Of a stretch of 64,000 nucleotides of DNA, positions 43,681 through 51,203 are shown piece by piece. Position 1 is the stretch's first letter, and each line of letters begins with the position of its first letter. Where the stretch lies: contig DJVB01000066.1 of the NCBI GenBank assembly GCA_002440745.1, positions 17,924 to 81,923 of the forward strand, given 5' to 3'. This DNA is from Bacteroidales bacterium UBA6267. GTDB taxonomy: Bacteria; Bacteroidota; Bacteroidia; Bacteroidales; UBA1556. The notes under the pieces were generated by a model, which saw only the letters and a program-made list of their open reading frames with translations, was not told the DNA's origin and did not search any database. The translations under genes and the position numbers were made by a program.

Positions 43681-44130
43681 ATGGAAGTAATTCTTAAACA
43701 AGATATCGCAAAATTAGGATTTGCAAACGACATTATCAACGTTAAAGACGGATATGCCCGCAACTATCTAATTCCAAACGGATTAGCAACATTAGCTACT
43801 CCCTCAGCCAAAAAAGTTTTAGCTGAAAATCATCGTCAGAGAGCTCATAAAGAAGAAAAGATTCGCAAAGACGCCATGATTTTGGCTCAGGCAATCGAAG
43901 CTTCAGAGTTGACAATCACAGCACGTGTTGGGGAATCCGGAAAAATATTCGGTTCAATAACATCCCAACAAGTTAGCGATGCTTTAAAAGCGCAAGCAAA
44001 CCTCTCTGTTGACCGCAAGAAAATCGAAATTAAAGGTGAGTCAATCAAAGAGTTAGGTAACTTTACAGCTACTGTAACCTTGCATAAAGAAGTATCTGCT
44101 ACTATTCAATTTAATGTAGTTGCAGAATAA
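43681..44130 (+). CDS. rplI: Large ribosomal subunit protein L9
   Basis: 149 residues, typical of the family. The N-terminal domain carries MEVILKQDIAKLGFANDIIN and VKDGYARNYLIPNGLA. A long connecting helix and the C-terminal domain (about 80-149, GKIFGSITSQQVSDAL) follow. It binds 23S rRNA near the L1 stalk. It is the last gene of the operon and is followed 15 bases later by a 17-bp intrinsic terminator. The start is supported by the purine-rich GGAGGAA sequence about seven bases upstream, unusual in this AT-rich genome. Confidence 0.98.
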   Translation: MEVILKQDIAKLGFANDIINVKDGYARNYLIPNGLATLATPSAKKVLAENHRQRAHKEEKIRKDAMILAQAIEASELTITARVGESGKIFGSITSQQVSDALKAQANLSVDRKKIEIKGESIKELGNFTATVTLHKEVSATIQFNVVAE

Positions 44131-44145
44131 TTTTGCAAGATTTAT

Positions 44146-44186
44146 AAAAACCTGATTAAAAAAGTTTTTAATCAGGTTTTTTTTTC
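44146..44186 (+). terminator. Terminator of the rpsF operon
   Basis: A perfect 17-bp stem (44146-44162 with 44165-44181, two-base centre) is followed by T. It is symmetric and could work in both directions. A promoter element for the next gene begins at 44187, directly after it. Confidence 0.92.
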
Positions 44187-44194
44187 TACTTTTG
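44187..44194 (+). promoter_or_regulatory. -7 element of the TrmH-family gene
   Basis: TACTTTTG matches TAnnTTTG and follows directly after the T-tract of the rplI terminator. The expected -33 position falls inside the terminator stem. It lies 71 bases before the ATG at 44266. Confidence 0.5.
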
Positions 44195-44265
44195 AAACAT
44201 CAAAACAGAGCTCCTCGCCTGTTTTTATTGCTACAGACTTTTATTTATCACCTAAACTAAACAAC

Positions 44266-45021
44266 ATGACCAGAAAGCAAATGAGTTATGTTCGGTCTTT
44301 GCGTCAATCGAAATTTCGCCGCGTAAATGAGCAATTCGTAGCAGAAGGGCCGAAAATTGTGGAAGAACTAATGGATAGCAGCTTTAAAATTTTCACCATT
44401 TATGCCACAGAAGACTGGCTGGAACAAAATATTGAGAAGGTTAATGCTAAGCAGATTCAATATGAGATCATTACATCAGCAGAGTTAGCCTCCATCAGCA
44501 GAATGAAGGAGCCTAACAATGTTTTGGCAGTAGTTTATCAGAAAGAAATTCCAGAAGAAATGGACATTTCTGGGCTTACTTTGGCTTTATACGGCATCAG
44601 CGACCCGGGCAATATGGGCTCAATACTTCGTACTGCCGATTGGTTTGGAGTTACCAATATTTTCTGTTCCTTCCGCACTGTTGACATATACAATCCGAAA
44701 GTGGTGCAGGCTTCCATGGGTTCTATTGGTCGGTTAACCGTTACCTACCTCGATTTTGAAGATTTATTTGCACAATGCAACGAAGTAGGAATCCCAATTT
44801 ATGCGGCGATACCCGGCGAACAAAACTTCTATAATGTGGATTTTCCTTCAACAGGCATGGTAGTCATTGGAAGCGAAGCAAATGGGATTAAAGAGAAGTA
44901 TTATAAGTTTTTCAACGAAAAAATTTCTATACCCACCTTTTACGATCGTCAAACGGAATCGCTAAATGCAGCCGTTGCTACAGCCATTCTCGTATCGGAA
45001 ATTAGACGTAAGATTGGTTAA
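44266..45021 (+). CDS. TrmH/SpoU-family RNA 2'-O-methyltransferase
   Basis: 251 residues. The N-terminal RNA-binding region has LRQSKFRRVNEQFVAEGPKI (11-30), the 50S-L30e-like substrate-binding pattern. The SPOUT catalytic domain has motif 1 DPGNMGSILRTA (113-124, with N116 and R122), motif 2 VIGSEANGI (200-208) and motif 3 SLNAAVATAI (232-241). It transfers methyl from S-adenosylmethionine to the ribose of a tRNA or 23S rRNA nucleotide. The exact substrate (RlmB-like, TrmH-like or other) cannot be decided from sequence. Monocistronic by context. Confidence 0.93.
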   Translation: MTRKQMSYVRSLRQSKFRRVNEQFVAEGPKIVEELMDSSFKIFTIYATEDWLEQNIEKVNAKQIQYEIITSAELASISRMKEPNNVLAVVYQKEIPEEMDISGLTLALYGISDPGNMGSILRTADWFGVTNIFCSFRTVDIYNPKVVQASMGSIGRLTVTYLDFEDLFAQCNEVGIPIYAAIPGEQNFYNVDFPSTGMVVIGSEANGIKEKYYKFFNEKISIPTFYDRQTESLNAAVATAILVSEIRRKIG

Positions 45022-45200
45022 TTTTTAGATTGCTTTTTTGATTCGCTGATTTTTGTCAATTTGATTTAGGCCTAATTCAGTCTTTTCATCCAATATTTAA
45101 GACGTTCGTCTATCTCATTTTTATCTACTTTGGCGCTGCTTTTTTTAAGTATAAATTAATCTGTTCACAAGTTACCTTATTAACTATTAAACAATTGATA

Positions 45201-45728
45201 ATGAAGAAAATTGGTATATTTTATTGGCCATTAAAAGGAAATGTCGAAAGAACAGCTAAAACCTTAGCATCCAAATTAATCGACTATGATGTTACATTAA
45301 TCACATTGGAAGAAGCCACTAGTGAGAGTTTTGAGAATTTCGACTTTTTAATTTTTGGCAATTCAACAGTTGGAGCGCCACATTGGGAGCACGCAACAAC
45401 CGATAACAAATGGTTTTTAATGTTCCATCAGCTCGAAGAAAAAAACATTGATTTCAAAGGAAAGAAAACTGCATTTTTTAGTTTGGGAGATCAAGTGAAC
45501 TATCCACATAATTTTGTTGACAGTCTTGAACTTGTACATTCTTATATCGAAAAGCTTAATATTCAAACAGTTGGTGCATGGCCAAATAAAGGATATGAGT
45601 TTTATGAATCGAAAGCACTTCGGAGTGACCATTTCCTTGGACTTGTACTCGACTTAGATAACCAACCTGAGACTTTGGAACCTTTTACCTCACAATGGGT
45701 TGAGATTCTTCGCAAAGAGTTTATTTAA
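45201..45728 (+). CDS. Flavodoxin-like protein
   Basis: Taken from the ATG at 45201 (175 residues), because MKKIGIFYW starts directly at the first beta strand; the in-frame TTG two codons upstream is less likely. The flavodoxin fold is supported by an N-terminal strand followed by PLKGNVERTA, the expected phosphate-binding loop, then FLIFGNSTVGAPHWEHATTD (the NSTVGA loop normally cups the FMN ring) and AFFSLGDQVNYPHNFVDSL with the 90s-loop GDQ. The phosphate loop departs from the usual T/S-x-T-G-x-T, so FMN affinity is uncertain. Probably an electron carrier. Stand-alone gene followed by a good terminator. Confidence 0.85.
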   Translation: MKKIGIFYWPLKGNVERTAKTLASKLIDYDVTLITLEEATSESFENFDFLIFGNSTVGAPHWEHATTDNKWFLMFHQLEEKNIDFKGKKTAFFSLGDQVNYPHNFVDSLELVHSYIEKLNIQTVGAWPNKGYEFYESKALRSDHFLGLVLDLDNQPETLEPFTSQWVEILRKEFI

Positions 45729-45772
45729 AACCCTTTTGCTACATTATTGTAAACTTTATTTGGTAGAAAAGC

Positions 45773-45809
45773 AATCCATCGGTATTAGTACTGATGGATT
45801 GTTTTTTTC
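45773..45809 (+). terminator. Terminator of the flavodoxin-like gene
   Basis: A 13-bp stem with one G-U pair (45773-45785 with 45790-45802), TTAG loop and seven T. It lies 45 bases after the stop at 45728. Confidence 0.9.
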
Positions 45810-45865
45810 TGAAGCTACAATTTGTATAAACTAAAGATTTCTCTCAGTTTACGATTTTTAATCAG

Positions 45866-46075
45866 TGTTGTCCGATAAAAAACTCATTAACATATTGAAA
45901 CACCCTCTATATCAAGTCCCTACGGGACTTTTGGAAATTCTGGGGTTACTCTATTCTCTACCAATATTTAGCCCTTAACAGGGCTCTCCCGTTAGGGACA
46001 AAATATTGGTAGAAAGGATATTACAATATATAACAAAGTCCCGTAGGGACTAAATATAATTTTTATCGGACAACA
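45866..46075. mobile_element. MITE-like element, about 210 bp, with perfect terminal inverted repeats
   Basis: Ends are a 16-bp inverted repeat: TGTTGTCCGATAAAAA (45866-45881) and its complement (46060-46075). Inside are nested palindromes: AAGTCCC-TAC-GGGACTT, a matching AGTCCC/GGGACT copy near the right end, an outer CTACCAATATTT/AAATATTGGTAG pair, AGCCCT/AGGGCT and TCCC/GGGA. It has no ORF. No clear target-site duplication was seen. It looks like a non-autonomous insertion-sequence derivative. The remainder of the 596-base gap holds the flavodoxin terminator on the left and about 250 AT-rich bases on the right in which I see nothing definite. Confidence 0.7.
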
Positions 46076-46324
46076 ATGATTTTGAATTAATATTTATCAA
46101 GCCGATTAGTTAAAAAATATAGATAAAGCATCTGTTTTGTTAAATTAATTGTACCTAATTTAGCGCATTCTTGGGAGTTATTTAAAGGAAGAAAAGTGGT
46201 GTTTATCATGGTTTTTCCTTTATGTTTTCTCAGCCGTTCATTTTTGATAATCAAGTCTTAGATAAATTAATATTCAATTTTTAATTTTTTAGAAATTAAA
46301 TTGCTGAATTTATAGGAACAATAA

Positions 46325-47656
46325 ATGAAAATTATAACCATTTTAGGTGCCGGATTATCGGCTACAAGTTTAATAAACTATCTTCTTCAACATGCTGAAG
46401 AGAATGATTGGCAAATACGACTTGGCGACATTGACGAACAATTGGCTAAGAAAAAAATCAACGGATCGACTCGTGGTCAAGGGTTTGCGTTTGATGTAAG
46501 CAATAATACACAAGTTGAAGAAATTGTATCCACCTCCGATTTTGTTGTCAGTTTGCTACCTGCCAGATTCCATTTTGTAGTAGCAAAAGCTTGTGTTCAG
46601 TTTAGCATTCCGATGCTGACTGCTTCCTACGTTTCAACTGAAATAGCATCTTTGCACGAAGAAGCGGTCGCCAAAGGAATTGGCATTTACAATGAATTAG
46701 GCGTTGATCCGGGAATTGACCACATGTCGGCGATGAAAATCATAGACCAAATAAGGAATGCCGGAGGAATATTGAGTGCTTTTTTCAGCTCTACAGGAGG
46801 ACTTGTTGCTCCAGATTTTGACGATAATCCATGGAATTATAAGTTTACCTGGAATCCACGAAATGTAGTTATTGCGGGTCAAGGAGTCAGCAAATTTATT
46901 CGCAACGGCGATTATAAATACATTCCTTATACACAACTTTTTAGCCGCATAATCCCCACATCTGTAGAAGGTTATGGTCAATTTGAAATCTATCCAAATC
47001 GTGACTCTTTGGCTTATAGAAAAACCTATAATTTAGAAAATATTCCAACCATTTTCCGAGGCACGATTCGCCGTCCGGGGTTTGCTAAAGCATGGAATGT
47101 TTTCGTTCAGTTAGGCGTTACGGACGATAGCTATACGATTGAGAATTCGGAATCGATGTCCTATCGGCAATTTATCAATACCTTTTTACCTTTCCGCGAA
47201 AAGGAATCTGTTGAAGAAAAACTGATTAGCCTACTTCCACATCTTGTGGATGAGGAAGTGATGCAAAAACTTCATTTTTTAGAGATTTTCAGTAATAAGG
47301 TCATCGGATTACCATCAGCAACTCCGGCTCAGATTTTACAAAAAATCTTGGAAGACAAATGGCAACTTAAAGAAGGTGAGCGAGATATGATCGTAATGCA
47401 ACATCGTTTTGAATATTCAGATAAGGAAAATATCCAACATACTAAAGTTGCTTCCCTTGTTGTTGAAGGAGAAACGAAAGAAATTACAGCAATGGCTAAA
47501 ACTGTTGGATTACCGCTTGCAATTGCCGTTAAATTAGTAGCTACAGGAAAGGTAAATATTCCGGGAGTATCAGTGCCTGTAATTCCTGAACTTTACCAAC
47601 CCATTTTAGCGGAACTCGAAACTCTTGGGATTGTTTTTAAGGAAGAGGATTTATAA
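46325..47656 (+). CDS. Saccharopine dehydrogenase-family oxidoreductase
   Basis: 443 residues. The N-terminal Rossmann domain opens with ITILGAGLSATSL (GxGxxA NAD(P) loop). The family patterns VVSLLPARFHFVVAKACVQ, LTASYVST and NELGVDPGIDHMSAM are followed by a C-terminal saccharopine-dehydrogenase domain (from about 140; GGLVAPDFDDNPWNYKFTW). The length fits glutamate-forming saccharopine reductases (LYS9-like), which interconvert saccharopine and aminoadipate semialdehyde plus glutamate. In Bacteroidetes a role in lysine degradation is likely, but the partner lysine-ketoglutarate reductase is not in this window. Monocistronic; converges with the next gene 20 bases away. Confidence 0.85.
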   Translation: MKIITILGAGLSATSLINYLLQHAEENDWQIRLGDIDEQLAKKKINGSTRGQGFAFDVSNNTQVEEIVSTSDFVVSLLPARFHFVVAKACVQFSIPMLTASYVSTEIASLHEEAVAKGIGIYNELGVDPGIDHMSAMKIIDQIRNAGGILSAFFSSTGGLVAPDFDDNPWNYKFTWNPRNVVIAGQGVSKFIRNGDYKYIPYTQLFSRIIPTSVEGYGQFEIYPNRDSLAYRKTYNLENIPTIFRGTIRRPGFAKAWNVFVQLGVTDDSYTIENSESMSYRQFINTFLPFREKESVEEKLISLLPHLVDEEVMQKLHFLEIFSNKVIGLPSATPAQILQKILEDKWQLKEGERDMIVMQHRFEYSDKENIQHTKVASLVVEGETKEITAMAKTVGLPLAIAVKLVATGKVNIPGVSVPVIPELYQPILAELETLGIVFKEEDL

Positions 47657-47676
47657 GATTCTTTTAACTAATCCAC

Positions 47677-49131
47677 CTAATATTTTATAAATCGCGTTGT
47701 AATCATTTGATTATTAACTGTATTCTTGATAAAATACTGACCTGATTTCAAAGAGGTGAGGTTTATTTTAACTAATGATTTTCCATTAAAACCATTAGTT
47801 TCAAAAATTATTTTACCGGTGAAATCATACAAAACGAGATTTCCATTTACAACGTTTTTTCCAAAATCGATAGTCAGAAAATCTTGTGCAGGATTCGGGT
47901 AAACCTTGTAAACAACAGGACTTGTTTGCAATGATGGAATTGAAGAAACTAAATTCATCACTGTAGTCGTATCGAAATAGGTAGTCATATCCATTTGAGT
48001 GAGCAATATGGCCGAGTAAGGAACGCCAAAGCTTTTGGTTGTTCCACAGGAGAGATAGGTGCTATCGTAGGGGGAAAAAACAATATTCCCGGGAGTATCT
48101 TTCAAGTGTCCACCAACGGTTGAACCGGCATGCCAATATCCCATCCAGTCGAATTTTCCGGTGTAAATATCGCCAAGACCTTGAGAATAAACCGTTGAAA
48201 ATCCCGTTACTAACAACATTCCGGTTGTATCGCCAATAATATCGGAAAAATAGGAATCCCCATTTTGCTTTTCATCCTGGAGCAAGACGTAATCACCAGA
48301 CTGATTAGCTTTTATGATAATTGGTTCGCGCCAAGGATTCAGCGTATCGAAACGAAAACCGGTGCCAATAATCATGGAATCTTCAAAATTAGCAATGGAA
48401 AGCAGAGCCCCTTTCCACTGCGGCATCACCGATTGCCACACCATATTACCTTGATTATCATAACTTTTAAGAAAAGATGAATCCGGTTCTTCGGCCAAAG
48501 TCAGGGTATAACCACTTACAAATATTTCCTGATTTTTGCCAAAAGAAATATCCGTATTTGTCTCAGCCTGACCACTTCCCATATAGGAAGTCCAAAGTAG
48601 ATTTCCATGAAAATCGATCATCGAAAGCATTGGATTTGAAAATCCGGCGATTGGTCCATTAAATGATTGACCGGCGACCAAAAAAGTGGAATCTCCAAAA
48701 AAACTCACCGATTTAGCCATATCCCAATCGGTTGAACCGTACTGCTGATAAAGTAAAATATCCCCATTCAGATTTAGATGTAAAATGAAATAGTTTACAG
48801 TCTGAGCAATGGAATTAGTCAAATTTCCGGTTATAACTATTTGATCTTGTGCATTGATAGCAGCAGATGTTGCCTCTTCATTAAAAAAATAACCATAAGT
48901 CTTTTGCCATAAAAAATTGGCATTACTATCTAAAGCAATCACCCAAATATCCTTACCACCGTTTCCGTAAGCTGAAGTATTTCCAATAACCCTATAACCC
49001 TTGTCGGATGTGCGAAAGGCAGCCACTCCATCGTCGTAGCCACTGCTTGTCAGCACCATTTTGAAGGTATTTTGACCAAAAACAAACTGAAAAATAAACA
49101 GGCCTAATAGGACAAAGGAAACTCGCTTCAT
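47677..49131 (-). CDS. T9SS-sorted beta-propeller-like exported protein
   Basis: 484 residues. The signal peptide ends near residue 19 (FQFVFG|QNTFK). The body has repeated blades of the delta-60/SBBP type, with the pattern GG-DIWVIALDSNANFLWQKTYG followed by ITG and later LHLNLNGDILLYQQYG, MLSMIDFHGNLLWTSYMGSG and FVSGYTL. A T9SS type A sorting domain closes the protein (about 408-484; VYKVYPNPAQDFLTIDFG and LKSGQYFIKNT). It is the last gene of a five-gene unit; its ATG overlaps the kdsA stop by four bases, which suggests translational coupling. Molecular function unknown. Confidence 0.92.
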   Translation of the reverse strand: MKRVSFVLLGLFIFQFVFGQNTFKMVLTSSGYDDGVAAFRTSDKGYRVIGNTSAYGNGGKDIWVIALDSNANFLWQKTYGYFFNEEATSAAINAQDQIVITGNLTNSIAQTVNYFILHLNLNGDILLYQQYGSTDWDMAKSVSFFGDSTFLVAGQSFNGPIAGFSNPMLSMIDFHGNLLWTSYMGSGQAETNTDISFGKNQEIFVSGYTLTLAEEPDSSFLKSYDNQGNMVWQSVMPQWKGALLSIANFEDSMIIGTGFRFDTLNPWREPIIIKANQSGDYVLLQDEKQNGDSYFSDIIGDTTGMLLVTGFSTVYSQGLGDIYTGKFDWMGYWHAGSTVGGHLKDTPGNIVFSPYDSTYLSCGTTKSFGVPYSAILLTQMDMTTYFDTTTVMNLVSSIPSLQTSPVVYKVYPNPAQDFLTIDFGKNVVNGNLVLYDFTGKIIFETNGFNGKSLVKINLTSLKSGQYFIKNTVNNQMITTRFIKY

Positions 49132-49943
49132 AATATAGCTTTTCTAATTTTAATAAGCTGAATCAGAAGATCTTCCATAAGATTAAGGCGCAGCATATTA
49201 GCCCCGTCTGAAAGAGCAATTTCGGGCTTAGGATGCGTTTCGAGAAATAAACCATCGGCCCCAACAGCAATAGCAGCTTTGGCTATGGTAGAAATCAATT
49301 CCGGCTGACCACCGGTAATTCCCTTCTCCTGATTAGGCTGTTGAAGCGAATGAGTACAGTCCACAATTACCGGACTGCCAAATTTTTTCATAATTGGCAC
49401 TGCCCGAAAATCCACGACCAAATCCTGATAACCAAACATGGTTCCCCTGTCGGTAACCATCACTTTGTCATTGCCGGCATTCCTTACTTTGTGCACTGCG
49501 TACATCATTGATTGGGGTGACAAAAATTGCCCTTTTTTGATATTGACTACCTTTCCGGTTTTCGCAGCAGCTTCCAACAAATCCGTTTGACGACTTAAAA
49601 AAGCCGGAATCTGCAAAACATCCACATATTTAGCAGCCATATAAGCCTCAGCTTCGGTGTGAATATCAGTAATCGTAGGAATATGAAATTCCTTACCAAT
49701 GCTTTGAATAATTTTCAGAGCCTTAACGTTTCCAATAGTTGAGAAGGAATCCGACTTACTTCTATTGGCCTTTCGGTAGGAAGCTTTAAAAATCAAAGGT
49801 ATTTTGAGTCGATTTGAAAGTTCAGCAAGATGAGCAGCAATTTCGAAAGGAGTTTGTTCATTTTCGACAACACAAGGTCCTGCAATCAGAAAAAAATTGT
49901 CCGATTCCGTATGCTTTATGTTTGGTAATAATTTATGAATCAT
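49128..49943 (-). CDS. kdsA: 3-deoxy-8-phosphooctulonate synthase (KDO8P synthase)
   Basis: 271 residues. It condenses arabinose 5-phosphate with phosphoenolpyruvate to KDO 8-phosphate for lipopolysaccharide core synthesis in the cytoplasm. Signatures: FLIAGPCVVEN, FKASYRKANRSKSDSF, TDIHTEAEA, GQFLSPQSM and VTDRGTMFGYQDLVVDFR. Metal ligands of the metal-dependent class are present: C24, H198 (DCTHS), E235 (LFLETHP) and D246 (LSDGAN). It is therefore the metalloenzyme type rather than the E. coli type, which has Asn at the Cys position. It sits between outer-membrane protein and T9SS protein genes in a tightly packed unit (3-base gap upstream, 4-base overlap downstream). Confidence 0.96.
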   Translation of the reverse strand: MIHKLLPNIKHTESDNFFLIAGPCVVENEQTPFEIAAHLAELSNRLKIPLIFKASYRKANRSKSDSFSTIGNVKALKIIQSIGKEFHIPTITDIHTEAEAYMAAKYVDVLQIPAFLSRQTDLLEAAAKTGKVVNIKKGQFLSPQSMMYAVHKVRNAGNDKVMVTDRGTMFGYQDLVVDFRAVPIMKKFGSPVIVDCTHSLQQPNQEKGITGGQPELISTIAKAAIAVGADGLFLETHPKPEIALSDGANMLRLNLMEDLLIQLIKIRKAIL

Positions 49944-49946
49944 AAT

Positions 49947-51203
49947 CTAAATTTGTTTAGTAAAATTAATAAAACCTCCCAATCCGGCGAATTTTTGTTG
50001 CAAAATTATACCGCTGAGATAATTGGTTCCAATAGATACTGCGTTGCCATTTTTTTGTTGAAACTTAAAACCCAATCCAAAATTAAATCGACTATATCGA
50101 CCATAACCGATTGAAGGTGTAATTGAAAATGACGGACTAACGGTATAATGCAATTTGACTTGATGCTCACCATATAAATACCCAGTAAACCAGTAATTTA
50201 CCACAGCTTCGATATCCAATTTTTTGGGCATCAGATTTCTGCGATATCGAGCTTGAATCGAAAAATTAGTAAAGATAGTCTTAGGGCCAACACTGCTATT
50301 TTGGCTCAAGAAATCGTTGACAGTATCGTTAAAATTGGTCGAAAATAAGGAATCCGGCATTTGGAGAATATTAGAAACTTCCATCCCCTCCCAAATTATG
50401 GGCTTGTCATAATCTAAAGTCCGCATTTTCTTTGGCCAATAAATAAACCCAAAATCATCTAATCGAAATTCCAAAAGGGTATTTTTTTGATTTTCATATC
50501 GGTAAAGGAAGTCAATTCCGGCTCCATAACCATGAATCTGACCGAAATTATATTGGTCAGTTTTTAAATAATCGTAGTTAATTATGCCTTCAAAAGACAA
50601 GCTGTCCGCTTGCTCTGAAGTGAAAAGATGAGCATCGGACAGATTCAATTTTTGGTAACTATTCCCAAGATTCAGTTGAATATTTACCAAAAAGAAATGC
50701 TTTTTGCTATTAAAATACCCATTCAACCCACCACCGATAGAATAGTAGTTTAGGTAATAAAAACTTGTTTGGCTCAATGAAGCAAAATCTCCGGTGAAAG
50801 CTGAATTTCCATAAAAAATAGTTTGGAACAAATCGGGTGTAAAACGAATTTGAGCCATATTATTCCATTCAAGATTAATCTGATAACCAAGAAATTCCCT
50901 ATTGAAAATTTTTCTGTTTTCTTGACGATAGGACAATCTTAAACGAGCGGATTGACCGGCGTAATTGAGTTTATTCAATCTATCTGAATTTGAGGTTTTC
51001 GTAGCCTCATCAATGAAACCACCGAACAAAAAACGGTTTAGCATGGCATTATTTACGCTCCCCCCTCCTATTTCGTAAGCGGCATCCATCTCGAAAAATT
51101 GGTCATAAGTTTTAGAAGAACCATTGAGCACCTTTTCCGGAGATTGTGCTTTTAAGTTAAAAACACTTAGAACTAATATTCCCACAATGAAACTAAATCT
51201 CAT
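49947..51203 (-). CDS. Outer-membrane beta-barrel-like protein
   Basis: Taken from the ATG at 51203, giving a clean signal peptide (MRFSFIVGILVLSVFNLKA, then QSPEK). An ATG three codons upstream (51212) is also possible; both overlap the end of the preceding lipoprotein gene. The mature part (about 400 residues) shows alternating aromatic/polar strands typical of barrels (for example SARLRLSYRQ, YQINLEWNNMAQIRF, HFFLVNIQLNLGNSY, FSIQARYRRNL), and C-terminal strands such as FNFGLGFKFQQKNGNAVSIG. I cannot assign a named family with confidence. Its overlap with a lipoprotein gene suggests the two products act together at the cell surface. Confidence 0.85.
   Translation of the reverse strand: MRFSFIVGILVLSVFNLKAQSPEKVLNGSSKTYDQFFEMDAAYEIGGGSVNNAMLNRFLFGGFIDEATKTSNSDRLNKLNYAGQSARLRLSYRQENRKIFNREFLGYQINLEWNNMAQIRFTPDLFQTIFYGNSAFTGDFASLSQTSFYYLNYYSIGGGLNGYFNSKKHFFLVNIQLNLGNSYQKLNLSDAHLFTSEQADSLSFEGIINYDYLKTDQYNFGQIHGYGAGIDFLYRYENQKNTLLEFRLDDFGFIYWPKKMRTLDYDKPIIWEGMEVSNILQMPDSLFSTNFNDTVNDFLSQNSSVGPKTIFTNFSIQARYRRNLMPKKLDIEAVVNYWFTGYLYGEHQVKLHYTVSPSFSITPSIGYGRYSRFNFGLGFKFQQKNGNAVSIGTNYLSGIILQQKFAGLGGFINFTKQI

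Noticed and set aside
45195..45200. TTG start two codons upstream for the flavodoxin-like gene
   Set aside because: The ATG at 45201 starts directly at the first beta strand as in other flavodoxins; no reason to prefer TTG.
45850..46090. Target-site duplication flanking the MITE-like element
   Set aside because: The flanks share the AT-rich string GATTTT but at different distances from the ends, so no true duplication can be claimed.
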